Positions 45,316-58,486 of a stretch of 64,000 nucleotides of DNA are shown here, piece by piece; position 1 is the first letter of the stretch, and each line of letters opens with the position of its first letter. The notes beneath the pieces are model-generated. The model made no database searches and had not been told where the DNA came from. It saw only the letters and a list, made by a program, of their open reading frames with translations. Source of the DNA: Triticum aestivum. Its lineage: Eukaryota > Streptophyta > Magnoliopsida > Poales > Poaceae. The DNA lies in contig NC_057795.1 in the NCBI RefSeq assembly GCF_018294505.1, positions 225,483,193 through 225,547,192 of the forward strand, in the 5' to 3' direction. The position numbers and the translations under genes were made by a program.

Positions 45316-46351
45316 GCCACCGGCTCTCCCCATTGTACATACTTCTGTCGATGTATATATCTTTTTATGATAAATATAAGACATCCCTAAAAATTTAGGA
45401 CCTCTATCGTTTCATTTCTGTGTATCTATGTATTTATTAATTGGTCATAAGGTCACTTGGGGGCTTCCAACCCACCAGGTTTAGCTTTCATACCCTCTTG
45501 ACTAGCCTGAGTCACCATATTATGAGTTCCACCTTCCTGTTTGCAACATGCTACTCCGTCAGGTGACTCGCTGAACTCTTAACAGTCAATCTTTTTTAAG
45601 ACCCTAAACTTGTTAAGGTTAATACGACGGTTTGTGTCACGTGAGAGCCGACTTACAGTGAGCTAGGATAAACTCAACGGTTGTGCGGCCTTGAAAGCAC
45701 AAGGCCTGTGAGCCAACTTGTTTGGTCGTGTTTTGGAAAACCAGCCCAACAATTATTTGAGATTTTTTGTATCTCTTTTTTGGTTTCTTTGGATATTTTT
45801 ATCTTAAGTTGTTGATTTTGTGCAAATTTTGACTACTCGGGTCATAAGGTTCCAGATTATATTGATAACCTGCCCTGGCTTTTGGACTTTAAGTCTCTAG
45901 TATGTTTTGGTCTGAACAGCCGTGGTCATGAGGCTGCAAGTCTTTGGGTTGTCACCCGCGTTGGTTGTTGGTTTCTCAGCCGGCAACATGACTTGATTAT
46001 AGGTATGTTTTCAATTATCATATAAGACTATGAGTCTTCGGGTTTGGTAACCCACCCTGGCTTTTGACCTTAAGTCACCAGTATGTTTTGCTTGAATAGC
46101 CTTGGTTATGGTATATTTAGTAATTGTGTAAGGCTACATATTTTTGGGTTGTCACCCGCCCTGGCTTTTGACTTTAAATCGCCAGTACATATGTTGTTTA
46201 ATTTTTTGCAGGACATGCAAAACTTCAAATGAAAATAAGAATGTGGTACGGCTCATATATATGATCACATCAGGCCTATCATGAAGATTAAACTGGTGGA
46301 TCAAAAGTCAAGGTCAACATGCACGAAGGCATGACATGGAGGATCATTGTT
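45316..46351 (+). other. Gypsy 3' noncoding region, copy B
   Basis: Corresponds to 12522-13565 and has the same three ccctggcttttg(g)ac(t/c)tt units, at about 45870, 46052 and 46160. No gene. Confidence 0.7.
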
Positions 46352-49300
46352 TTATACTACCCTATTACAAGGCTTTACATTGAGCCCAAAAAAGTATGAA
46401 TCAAGTGTTTCTGGAGCTGCACTCCCATAACCCAGCCTGGGAGCCACCTGGATCATCATCACTATGATCAATTGTCTTCCTGCCGCCCATGAAGATTGTG
46501 GGTCATCCCGCGCTGGCTCTTCCTCGTCAATCATCTGAAGATCATCCGTTGTCCAGTCGATGCTAGTTAAAGCTTTGAATGTGGTTTCGTCATTTAGTAT
46601 AATGGAATGATCAACATCAGGGGCGAAGATATGCTTACGCCAAGGAGGAATGAGATTTACGACGTCTTGAGCGAGCGGTTTGATTTTGTTGTTGTTATCA
46701 TCATAAGTTGGTGTGTACTTATTTAAATTTAGCTCCTCAATAAGCTTGCAAGCCATGGGACGCATCTCCCTGACGCATTGGTTGAAGTCTTTTTCTTCGA
46801 AGACTGGCTCATCATCTTTGAATTCCATGCACTCGGTGGCTATTTCCTCTGAGTCAAGCTAGGATTGCCACGCCTTGGCCCAGCCAAGAGCAACGATGGC
46901 TCCGGCTCAAGCGACTGATAATTCTATTTCATCAATTTTGACAGGGAATGTTGACAGATGATCCAGAACAGTCTTGATTTGATTCGGCGGCTTTCTATTT
47001 CCTCCTAAAGCCAGGGCGGGTGCCAGAATTTGAATGTGTGTGTGTGTGTGTGAACCAGGAGGGTTACATAATTTGAATGGCACATTACACTTACCAAAGG
47101 TGGCGGCTGTCATATGAGAGATGTGTTGTTTTAAGCCAGATAACTCTTCAGTTACCGGCTTAAGCGCAACTTCAGCATCTTCGGCCTTTTTTTGTCAGAG
47201 CAGCCTTGTCAGTCTCCCAGGCGGCTCTCTCAACATCAAAGCCCACTTTAAGTTTCTCAATTTCTTCTAATGAGGCCTTTAGTTCTGACTTGGCTCTGGA
47301 GGTTTCTGTCTGCTATAGCTTTAAACTTTTTCTCAAATTGCCAACTTGCGATTCGTTCATGATCAATTCTACCTGAAATGAATGAGGCAATGGTTTCAAT
47401 GCATGGAGCAAGTTTGATGACATAAATTCGTCAAGTACCAAATACATTACAAGAAATATACTTGGCACTTGGGGGCAAATATAGGTCATTTTTATCTATA
47501 AGACCCGACTCATCTTATTAATACTAAGACAGCCCTTGAGGGCTACATATTCGGATTTCTTAAGTGCTATGAGCTGGTGTTTGGAAAGCTACACAAAGTT
47601 CATTCAAGATTAATATTTGAAGACCTGGTTTATCTTGACAAGATAAGCCGGCCCTTGAGAGTTATGGTTTGGACATTATCATGAAGTCTCAAGCATATTC
47701 AACATTTCTTCTTATACTTAAGACTTGGCGGCTATATAAATATATATGGAAAGGGGTTAGCAACATACCTCATAGCGTTCCTTCATAACTGTAGCAAGAC
47801 GGTTCAGATAACCTGTATGGACCTTGCTCACACTGAAGGAGGCATAACTCTCCAAGTCCAGCTTCGCCTTGCCTTTCTCCAAGGAAGGAGATTATTCCTT
47901 GGTGCTATGCTTGGTTAGCACAGTGGAAGCCCCTGGCGTTTTATAAGCCGTCCCAGTGATATTCACATCATTAGAGTCCTTTTCGAGGGGGATCTCTTTG
48001 GCTAGCTTTGAAGGAGTCGGCGACTTAGGGATCGATGGGTCATGACTGGCCGCCGGGTTAATCTTAGTGTCTATCTGTTCAGGGATGGTAGCATCAATTG
48101 ATGGTGGCGGATCATTGATAGGTTCCTCAGGATCCTGAATGAGGGCCTCAGAAATTTCAGATGTCTGTTTTCTGGTTCAACAGTTTGAAGACCCATCAAG
48201 CTTTTGTGTCTTGCCTACTTTCGCGGCACCTCTGCAACAAAGATACAAAGTCTATGAGTATATCATTACAAATCATTGATAAACCAAAGGAAAATACTAA
48301 CCCTTGGGCGATCTTGAAAGTTGGCACTTGAGTCCCAGTAGAGTCGCGAGATGATGGAGACGTCTTCTCATAATTTGAGTTGGAAGGATTAAGAGGTTGA
48401 CGTATGAGGTCGGCTCATGGATAAAGAGAGTCTGGGTTTTGTGGCACATCATGTTGATGCTTGCAAGGAGCATGTGTGTTGGGTAAGCCGGAGACGAGGT
48501 CTTGAGAGCCGCCACTCGGGTTGGGCATCTTAACTCGTGTTGCTGTTTCTTCAAAAGAAAGTTAGGATCCAAGTGAGCAAGAGGATGAGAAAATTTCACC
48601 TTCCGGACGGCCCACCAAATTTTCTTTCTTGGTAAGGGCTCTGAGCCAGAGGAAATTATAGTTACCTCTGCTGCGTCTGCATGACTGGTCTCGGCCTCTT
48701 CCTGAGAGGAATTAGTGTCAATAAGTTGCATAAATAGAAGGCTAGGAGAGTCAAGTTCTACCTCTAACAAGTCAAATGGGAAAAGATCCTGAGCCGTTTG
48801 CTTGCTGTGATGACTCGTGCCATAGGATTTTTTTCCCCTTGCCTTCTTAGCTAGAGCGGCGGCGGCTTGTATTTTCTTCTTCCAGAATGGAGAGTTAGAC
48901 TGTTTGTACTTGAGTCAAGGGGTTAAATTTTGACGTACAATAGATAGACAAGTAAGACAAAGTTTATTCAAGACACTTACAGCTGGAGCTGGGTGAAGGG
49001 CGCGGAAAGGGTTCCGACCCGTCTTGCTACAGTTTTGCAATGATTCCCCAAGAAATGACTTAACGGTATCATTGATTTCCTTATCAGTTAATTGTGTTGA
49101 GTTGAAGCATTGTGGGTCCTTGGTATCACCCACGTATCGGCACATTAAGCCACTTCACCGGCTCAAAGGCAAGATCCTCCAGGCGACCCAGTAGCGAACA
49201 AGATCAATTCCGGTCAAACCGTTGGCTATTAAGGCCCGGACCTTTGAAAAGGTGGAGGCATATAAACCGCGTTCTACAGCGGCAGTCGACCTGGAAGCAG

Positions 49301-49867
49301 GCCGCTGGTAGTGAGCTGGTCGGGGTGATAACCCGGCAGGGGGTTCTCTCCGGCTGGGGAAGTGTCCTTGCAATAAAACCAAGTGTACTTCCAGTCTTTG
49401 GGGTGGCTTAGCAGGGCGGCTGATGGGAAAGTTACCTCTCTCCGCCTCTGAATGGATACACCGCCAAGTTCCAGACTAAGCTCGTCTGACATCTTAGTCT
49501 GGCGGTTGATATAATAATAGTCTCTAAACATGTCAATGGAGGGCTCTTCCCCAAGGCATACCTCGCAGAACACTTGGAAGTTGCATATGGTGGAGACCAA
49601 ATTGGGACCAATATCTTGTGGATGAAGGTTGTAAAAATGCAGAACGTCTCGCAAGAATTTTGAGCCGGGCGGTGAGAAGCCATGGAGTCGGTGGTCTGTG
49701 AAGACTACAACCTCACCCTCCTGGGGTTGAGGGGGACATTCAGAACATGGAACCCGCCAATTTATGACCTCTTTGGCGGGTAAAACCCCCATGGTCACAT
49801 AATCAGCAGGCGTGTCCTCTGTGGCCCGGGATGCAGCCCAGTCGCAAGTAGTGGGGGACTTAGTCAT
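46352..49867 (-). pseudogene. Antisense extra ORF of the Tat-type Gypsy element, copy B (multi-exon, broken)
   Basis: Equivalent to 13566-17113. The first exon is open for 197 codons (49867-49274, MTKSPTTCDWAASRATEDTP ... LVSTICNFQVF), where A is stopped by TGA. The exon at 48770-48297 is open for 157 codons through the site (FIHEPTSY) where A has a stop. Private B lesions: a TAA at 47892-47894 (Glu in A), a roughly 30-bp deletion near 47788 and a TAG at 46859-46861 (Glu in A) that shortens the 3' exon to 158 codons. The start Met of A's 3' exon frame is also lost (ccagggcg for ccatggcg). Exon borders are inferred. Confidence 0.75.
47035..47052 (+). repeat. (TG)9 microsatellite, copy B
   Basis: One unit shorter than the A locus at 14251-14270. 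Confidence 0.95.
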
Positions 49868-51030
49868 GGTGAGTCAAAAGAATGAGCTGTAACCAAAGAT
49901 AAGGAGGTGGTGGATAAAAAAAATACTATGATTAGCGGCCTGAATGATCATATAACTATTCAACAATGATGAGATGGATACAGTTAAAAGGCTATGCATT
50001 ATGGGCTATTGAAGTGATTGTCAGCCGCCCTAGCCATGGAACAAAACAATTACCAGATTATAAGTACATAGCGGGTTAAGTTGAGAAGGTATAAGCCAAC
50101 AAGCATTATCGGTGGGTTATATAAAACTTTGGATTTCTTGGCAGCTCATACATTCATGATTAAGCCGGCCAGGTTCTGGCGGGTTACAAAAGTTATTATT
50201 TAAGCAGCTTGAACAAAGAATGGCGGGTCGATTATTTATGAAATCAAGATTTTTGAAATTCCATCAAGTATGGGACAAACAAGTTCCATAGATTGTGCCT
50301 ACAATTTTGGATCTACGACATCTCAGGAAATAAAGAACAATTCCAAAACCTAAGGTACAGTTGCAGAAAAAGTGGCAAGCTATGCATGGATTCTGAAGAA
50401 AAGGGGATCTACACAAGATGCAAGATAAAGGCTAACACTGCTACTGCGCCATGTCTACTTCGTTTTGGATTGAACTAAAGCAGAAACTGGATGAACTTGA
50501 GACAGGCTGATGAACTACATGAACTACTATGACCTAATGCGGATCTGAAGTAGAAAAGGAGGAATACCTGACGATGTTGAAGAAGAGCGGGGGTGCGCTG
50601 CCATTATCTGGTCCGGTCAGGTTGATGCAGCGACCTTTGTCGGAGTTCCTGGTGAAGAACGGCTGGAGCGGCAAAGCTCTTGTGCGGCACAGGTCGCGAG
50701 AAGGAATAAGAAGTGGAGGCGAAGGGGGTAAAAGTGAAAAGGAACCCCTCCATGCCTATTTATAAGGGAAGAGTGAAACAGTGAAATGGAAGACGCGGAA
50801 ATCAAGCAGACATCATGATTATCACAACACTAGAGGCGCCTTGATTCTCGGACGAGCAATTACTGCGAAATAGATCGGTTGTGGTGTAATAGGTTTTTCC
50901 TGAATTTGCTTCGCATGACATCATGGCGGGTTAGGAAGATTCATTCAAGGTTAAACATTGGAAAGGAAGATTCGCCAACCCTAAGTAGTGAAGATTGACA
51001 TGAACAAGCTCAAATCAATCTAGGGCCTAA
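49868..51030 (+). other. Gypsy internal DNA before the 3' LTR, copy B
   Basis: Corresponds to 17114-18288, including the cgg/gccg-rich motifs and the short TATA-like stretch at about 50757. No gene. Confidence 0.5.
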
Positions 51031-51594
51031 TGTTGGGGATATAACCCTGAGGTATGACCCGCCTAGGAGGGGCCGGGTTATACTGTTGGTGCCTCAATAA
51101 AAGAAAGCCCAAGTAGGTCCAAGACGATGAAATATGAAGACTAGTGGCGGCTTACAAGGTGGGCCTGCTGAAGGCCCAAGACCTGGGGGTAGTTTCATGA
51201 CCCGAAAGGTGTGAGCCGCCACGATGGAGACTTGCCTAACAAGGTATGGCGACTTAGAAACAGAGTTGGTCATGTTGTGTGATCTGACTTGGACTGTTGT
51301 AAGCCCAGGGTCTTGACCCGCGTATTTAAAGGAGAGACCCTATGGTGGGTAAACTTAAGAAACAATTGATCGAGAGCTATGTCAAGCGATTCCGCTCCCT
51401 TGTAATCGATATCCAATTAATACAACTCAAAGCAGGACGTAGGCTTTTACCTCGTTGTGAGGGGCCGGACCTGGGTAAACCTTCTATCTTTCGTCCCGCT
51501 CAACTCCTTCAAACTAACCTACATTGTGATTGCTCCACACCTAAGTCCTTTCACAAGGGCATCTGCCGTGACAAAACTACGACGGGGTCTAGAT
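51031..51594 (+). mobile_element. 3' LTR of the Tat-type Gypsy element, copy B
   Basis: Starts TGTTGGGGATATAACCC; the end reads aaactacgacg where A has aaactacgaca. About 564 bp. Orientation and neighbours as in A. Confidence 0.75.
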
Positions 51595-52005
51595 TGGTTT
51601 TTGTGGCTACAGAGGCTTGCGGCGGCAAAACTTCTGATCTAGGGTTATTTCTGATGGCTTCTCTATTTATAGGATTTTTAACATTGGAATCACATGAAGA
51701 TGGGCCTCGAGGTGGGCACGACCCACCTGGGCGCGCCTGGGCCTCCTGGTGCACCCAGGTGTCTTGTTCTCACCTCCTTCACCTTCTGGTCCTCCCATGA
51801 AGCTTCTAGTGCCTCTTTTGTTCCAAAAAATCGTCAAAACGTTCCCTTGCATTTGGAGAACTTTTATTTCTGCACAAAAAACAACACCACGGTAGTTCTG
51901 CTGAAAACAGTGTCAGTTCCATCCAAATCATACCAAAACCATATAAAATTGTTGTAAACATGGCATGAACACTTCATAAATTATAGATACGTTGGAGACG
52001 TATTA
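51595..52005 (-). mobile_element. LTR fragment (TGATACGTCTCC family), copy B
   Basis: On the minus strand starts TAATACGTCTCCAACGTATC, a G-to-A change in the second base of the LTR terminus, and otherwise follows 18843-19263. Confidence 0.7.
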
Positions 52006-52676
52006 GGCCCTACCGGCTATCACCATTGTCGAGGCTACCCTAGCCTCGGTCGGTCAAGGTGTGTAGGTCATCGACTTGAAGGCCTCCGCTCCTCCTGGGC
52101 CCAGGATCGAAACGCTGAGGGACGATGGCAGTTGTGCATGTTGGTTCGGTGTCAGGTGCACATTATCTATTTTGTGCATGTGCGGTTCATTATATTCTTG
52201 TAAATTAGCGAGCTAATGGTTTGTAAATTACTCGTCAAACTAGGCACTAGACCAATTTGAGCATATATATGCTCGATCGATTTGTTCATGCATGTCAAAT
52301 ATGTAAATTGTATGGGTTGTCCTATCTATATATTATCTCAATTGGCAATATGGACAATTAATATTCAAATGTCTTCTGGACATCGGTGTTGACCGTTACG
52401 TCAAAACATGGACATCTTCTACTCCATAGGGCACACACTTAAACTGAATGAGCTGTGTATGATACTAATACTTTGCATGTAAATATAAGAACTTGGCAAA
52501 CAACATTTGAGTAACATATATATAGTGGTGACACTATTCGACAAAAGGTAGATCTAGGTAACGCGATACTTAACAATCCCAAACTTGACAATTTTGACAA
52601 CCATATGGTTCATATCTACATGCTTAACATAGTAACAACTAGCACATTTTAGGAGACGTAGGGCCAACAACCACAA
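52006..52676. other. Unassigned noncoding DNA, copy B
   Basis: Matches 19264-19934 with scattered substitutions and no recognised features. Confidence 0.5.
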
Positions 52677-53696
52677 CTATCCGTTGGAAGCAGCTTGATC
52701 ACGGTGACTCGACATTTCGTCAATGAAAAGGAAGAGCCCTCTTGTGCCTTCGTAGAGCATGAGTAGAACAAGTTCTCCAATTTTCCAATGTGGATGCATT
52801 GCCACTACAAGTGAGAACTTGTTAATTTGAATGGTTCCATGTCTGCGGGAAATGCAGTACCTTGCAAGTTTAATTCGGCCACGCCAGGAAATCTACTCAG
52901 GAACAACTGCATTGGGCAATTTCTATTGCAATGAAGAATAAAAACCAATTGTAACATATAGTTTAAGGTACATATAGTTTATGAACATCAAGATAAAAAT
53001 AAGACTTTGTACTAGCGTTTTGTGCTCACAATTGGCCTTGTTCAATGTGTGCACCAGTGGTAGAATTAATCCCATCCAAAATCCAGTGTTCGTACATTGT
53101 GCTATCTCTGTCAGATTACCAACAAATTTTATGACATGCTCCAAATCTTTCCAGTGAAATTGTGTGCACCGAGTAACATACAAATCATTAACTATGCATC
53201 CAACATATCCTTCTTAAAAGGTGGAAATGGGTTACTTACTCAGAACATGGCAGAAGAATAGTGTGCATAAATTTGTAATTAGTATTTGTCACTGCCAACA
53301 GTCAGAAAATGAAATCACAATTGGTTGCTTAAATAGTGATCAGTTAGTCAGAACAAATACCCTGATTTTGCTAAGTAATATGCCAACATGGCAAAAGTTT
53401 AAAGAACACTAACCTCGATCAGACTGTGATTGGCTGATAATGTTGGGGAAGTAAACATCCTTGTTAATTAGATCAGGTTGTGGTGCACGCACTAGAAATT
53501 TATTGCTAGCTTTCGGTTCCTAAAACTTAGAAAATTTTCTCCAAAGGTCCACATCAAAATAGGAGTGACCATCTTTATCAATTTTTACCCTAACTATCAT
53601 TGTGAATCCATGTTGCGTTGTCAATATGACATCCATGGAGATATCAACAAAGTAAACGCCAAGATTTCCTTCTACACGTGCTCTTCCAACGCAAGG
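52677..53696 (-). pseudogene. Unrecognised minus-strand gene remnant, copy B
   Basis: Equivalent to 19935-20939. The upstream block, 53696-53414, reads in one frame from RVEGNLGVYFVDISMDVIL through HGFTMIVRVKIDKDGHSYF to WRKFSKF, is stopped by the shared TAG (53520-53522), then continues to the donor GATCGAG|GTTAGTG at 53414. A's frame is broken in the middle by an extra base. The downstream block ends in EMSSHRDQAASNG at 52677. Function unknown; the weak resemblance to B3 domains is not a call. Confidence 0.4.
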
Positions 53697-54589
53697 AATT
53701 TACTACTTGAAATGATAATTAAGATCGTTACATATATTGAAATAACAAAGCAACATGCAAATATGGGAGTAACTGAGAGAACAGAACAATATATAGCTGA
53801 AAGCACAGTACAAAAATATATAATTAAAAATATAATGTAACAAAGATTTCTTGCAAATATGACATTAACTGAAAGAATAATACATCAGTAATTTGCCTAA
53901 TTTCAAAAAAAAAACATCTTCAATGTATAGGCTGCATGTGGCACCGTAACTTTTATCCAAATGTAGCAATATATGTTATATGTTCATAAATTTAGGCCAT
54001 GCCAGCCGTGGTAGGGTGAGATTGAAGATAGCGAGCGGTCTCTGAAGTCATCTGGTGTGGTGAGATAGAACCTCGTTTCCGACTAGCCGCGACAACACTG
54101 GCCATGTTTGTGCGTGCATTGTGGACACTTGAATGAAAACCCTTGAATCGGCTAGAAGAAAAATGAATCCACGACAATTTTAGTCGGTTGATTAACAGGG
54201 GCAAATGGACTATGATAAGAGATGAGCAAATATTCCGCTAAATTAATCACCTTCTCACTGAGAAAAATCCCCAGCCCAAGCCCGCCAAAAATCCCTCCGA
54301 AAACCCCACTAAACCAGAGTGTAGAAAATCAGTGTACATAGGCAGCGGCAAGCGGTATGGATGAAATCTTGTGCCATTTGGAGCACGACCGCCACCCACC
54401 GACGACAGTCATCGAAGTTGGGGATGGCCACCACGACAGAAGTTGATGACGTGCAAAGTTGTGGAGGAGTGCGCGGCGAGTGAGTGGGGAAGAAGTGGGG
54501 AGGGTGAGGGTTTTCTTTTTGCTTTTTGACATGTGGGTGAACGCACATGGTCCGTAGAGGCGAAGGACATGAACTATGTTTAATAAGAA
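53697..54589. other. Unassigned DNA before the tandem array, copy B
   Basis: Corresponds to 20940-21778. At about 54515-54560 it carries an insertion relative to A (tttttgctttttgacatgtgg ... cgcacatgg-type sequence), which A lacks. Confidence 0.35.
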
Positions 54590-57500
54590 ATCACCAAGAT
54601 TGAAGGGGAATCCAAATTTCCTTTGTCCTTTGTCCTTGAGTTTGTTTTCTATGATCAACATAGACCCTGCAAATCACCGTGATCAAATTTGGCACTTTTC
54701 TTGGCTCATGTACTATATTTAGGCGATTATGTGTATTTTCTAGGCATTAATGCACATAATTAAAATTTAGACAATCAGTGGATGATAAGTGCACAAAAAC
54801 GGTCTAGAAAACCATGCTCGTGGTATTTATTAAATTTGCATGCCTTTAACAAGGAATGGGCAGAGATTTCAAGGATATGTGTGGCAAGAGTCAACCACAA
54901 ACATGTTGTTTATTAGTTTTTCAACTATTCAAAAATGAAAGACATGCTTGAAAAACATGACGCCTGGCATGGGGGCATGGTATGGCCTCACCATGCCCTG
55001 GTAAAAAATTGCGAAGGTTTGGCTTATGTTGTCATGCACACTCTTCATAAAACAAACCATCACCGTGGAAGTTTTGTGGTTTCGAGAGTCAAATCACCAA
55101 GATTGAATGGGAATCTAGATTTCCTTCGCCCTTTGTCCTTGAGTTTCTTCTACGATCAACATACACCCTACAAATCACCATGTTCAAAATTGGCATAAAA
55201 TCGGTGCATGAAAAACAGCACAAAAATGGTCTGAAAAACATGCTCGTGGTATAAGTAAATGTTCATGCCTTTTACCAGGAATGGATAGAGATTTCAAGGG
55301 TATCTGTGGCAAAAGTCAACCACAAACATGTCATTTATTGATTTTCAACTATAGAAAAATGAAAGACATGTTTGAAAAACTTGACACCTGGAATGGTGCC
55401 ATCATATGGCCTCTCCATGCCCTGGTAAAAATTTAAGAAGATTTGGCTTATGTCGTCATGCTTGATCTTCATAAATTGAACCATCACCGAGGAAGTTTCG
55501 TGGTTTTGAGAGGTAAATCACCTAGATTGAAAGGGAATCCAAATTTCGTTCATCCTTTGTCCTTGAGTTTTTTATACGATCAACATACACTCTACAAATC
55601 ACCGTGATCAAAGTTGGCACTTTTCTGGCTCATTTACCATATTTAGGCGATTATGCGCATTTTCTATGCATTAATGCACGTAATTCAAATTTAGACAATT
55701 GGTGCATTAAAAAGTGCACAAAATGGTCTATAAAACCATGGTCGAATTATTCAGTAAATTTTCAAACCTTTTACAAGGAATGGGCGGAGATTTCAAGGAT
55801 ATGTGTGGCAAGAGTGAACCACAAATATGTCGTTTATTGGTTTTACAACTATAGAAAAATGAAAGACATCCTTGAAAAACATGATGCCTGGCATGGTGCC
55901 ATGGTATGGCCTCTCCATGCTATGGTAAAAAATTGAAAAGGTTTGCCTTATGTTGTCATGCACACTCTTAATAAATTGAACCATCACCAAGGAAGTTTCG
56001 TGATTCCGAGAGGAAAATCAGAAAAATTGAAGGGGAATCCAAATTTCCTTCGTCCTTTGTTCTTGAGTTGTTTTGTACGATCAACATACACCCTACAAAT
56101 CATAGTTTTCAAATTTGTCACTTTTCCGGGCTCATTTACCATATTTAGGTGATTATGTGCATTTTCTAGGCATTAATGCACATAATTCGAATTTAGACAA
56201 TCGGTGCATAAAAAAGTGCAAAAAAATGGTGTGGAGAAACATGCTCGTGGTATTTAGTAAATTTTCATGCCTTTTACAAGGAGTGGGCAGAGATTTCAAG
56301 GATATGTGTGGCAAGAGTCAACCACAAACGTGTCGTTTATTGGTTTTTCAACTATAGAAAAATGAAAGACATGCTTGAAAAACATGAAGCCTGGCATGGT
56401 GCCATCGTATGGCCTCACCTTGCCCTGGTAAAAATAATATGGTCTGGCTTATGTCGCATGCATGCTCTTCATAAAATGAACCATCACCGAGGAAGTTTCG
56501 TGGTTTTGAGAGGGAAATCACCAAGATTGAATGGGAATCCAAATTTCCTTCGTCCTTGAGTTTTTTTCTACGATCAACGTACACTCTGCAAATGACCGAG
56601 ATCAAATTTGGCACTTTTTTGGGCTCATTTACCATATTTAGGTGATTATGTGCATTTTCTAGGCATTAATGCACATAATTCAAATTTAGACAATCGGTGC
56701 ATTCAGAAGTGCAAAAAACGGTTTCGAAAACCATTATCGTAATATTCAGTAAATTTGCATTCCTTTTAAAAGGAATGGGCAGAGATTTCAAGGATATGTG
56801 TGGCAAGAGTGAACCACAAATGTGTCATTTATTGGTTTTTCAACTATAGAAAAATGAAAGACATCCTTGAAAAACATGACGCCTGGCATGGAGCCATGGT
56901 ATGGCCTCTCCATGCCATGGTAAAGATTTGAGAAGGTTTGGATTACATCGTCATGCACGCTCTTCATAAACCGAACCATAACCAAGGAAGTTTCGTGGTT
57001 TTGAGAGGAAAATCACCAAGATTGAAGGGGAATCCAAATTTCCTTCGTCCTTTCTCATTGAGTTTTTTTCTACGATCAACGTACACCCTACAAATCATCG
57101 TTTTCAAATTTGACACTTTTGTGGGCTCATTTACCATATTTAGGCGATAATGTCCATTTTCTATGTATTAATGCACATAATTCAAATTTAGACAATCGGT
57201 GCATGAAGAAGTGCACAAAAATGGTCTGGAAAACCATGCTCGTGGTATTTAGTAAATTTTCATGCCTTTTATAAGGAATGGGCAGAGATTTGAAGGATAT
57301 GTGTGGCAAGTGTCAACCATAAATGTGTCATTTATTGTTTTTTCAACTATAGAAAAATGAAAGGCATGGTTGAAACATGAATCCTAGCATGGTGCCATCA
57401 TATGGCCTCACCATGCCCTGGTAAAAAATTAATAAGGTCTGGCTTACGTCATCATGCACGCTCTTCATAAATTGAACCATCACTGAGAAAGTTTCATGCT

Positions 57501-57910
57501 TTTGAGAGGGAAATCAAATCCAAATTTCCTTAGTCCTTTGTCCTTGAGTTTTTTCTACGAACAACATACACCCTGCATATCACCGTGTTCAAAGTTGGCA
57601 CTTTTCCAGGCTCATTTTCCATACTTAGGCAATTATGTGCATTTTCTAGACATTTTGCGCAGATACATCAAATCCCAGCTACAGCTAAATGGGTGTGATG
57701 AGAGGGACGTGGATTGTCATTCAATCATGGTGCATCCTACGGTGCACACATGCCATCCGCATGGTTGGGGTTCCGGCCAATCAGAATGCAACACACAATA
57801 GGTAGAGTGCACACGGTTTCCAAAGGCGACGGGGATGAACCGTGTGCGATAAGAAATGACCAAGATTGTAGGGGAATCCAAATTTCCATCTCCATTTGTC
57901 CTTTTTGAGC
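54590..57910 (+). repeat. ~500-bp tandem repeat array, about seven units, copy B
   Basis: Unit anchors at about 54592, 55091, 55516, 56016, 56516, 57010, 57511 and 57854: spacings of about 499, 425, 500, 500, 494, 501 and 343. These match A to within a base or two, including the short second interval. The same units sit in the same order, so the array existed before the duplication and was not re-homogenised after it. Confidence 0.9.
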
Positions 57911-58139
57911 TCTAAAAAACCACCACACTGTACAGTTATCCGGCTACTCTGCCCCAGAGCTCTCTCCAAGCGTCATTCATGCCACTGCACCGCACACTAA
58001 TTGGTAAGGAAGTGATGGCATCCTGCCGCGTTGAGTTCCTCGCCGCTCGTGACCACGCACCAAGTGTTAAGGAAGCGATGGCATTCCACCGTGACAAGTT
58101 CGTCGCCGCACATCTACGTGGTCTGACTTTGAAGCCGCC

Positions 58140-58486
58140 ATGGCCGAATGGGCGGTGGAGCAAGAGGCGACCAAAGTCACACAGAAGGAGTGAAAAAGGC
58201 AGAAAGCACTCAGGAAAAGAGTCTCCCGTCGCTGCTAGAAAGAAGAGGCCACACGCGCTGCTGAGTAGAGCTCGACGAAGATCCAACCACGATGGGCTAC
58301 CGCTAACAAGGCCGGAAAGGAGAACGATGGTGTCTGGCTAACATGCCTCGATGCCTCCACCTACAAGGATCGTGGTGGTAGCTACCACGACGCTGATGAG
58401 AGCTGTGCAGAGATCCAAGCACGGTGGGCTGCTGCCGACAAGGCAGGAAGGAGAATTATTATGTCTTGCTAGCATGTGAGAAGTAG
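58140..58486 (+). pseudogene. Unrecognised coding remnant with an internal repeat, copy B
   Basis: As 25333-25680, with the shared TGA and TAG, an additional TAG after VSRRC and KIQPRWATANKAGKENDGVW retained. A one-base deletion near 58450 (gcaggaagg for gcagggaagg) shifts the end of the second repeat unit. Confidence 0.45.
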
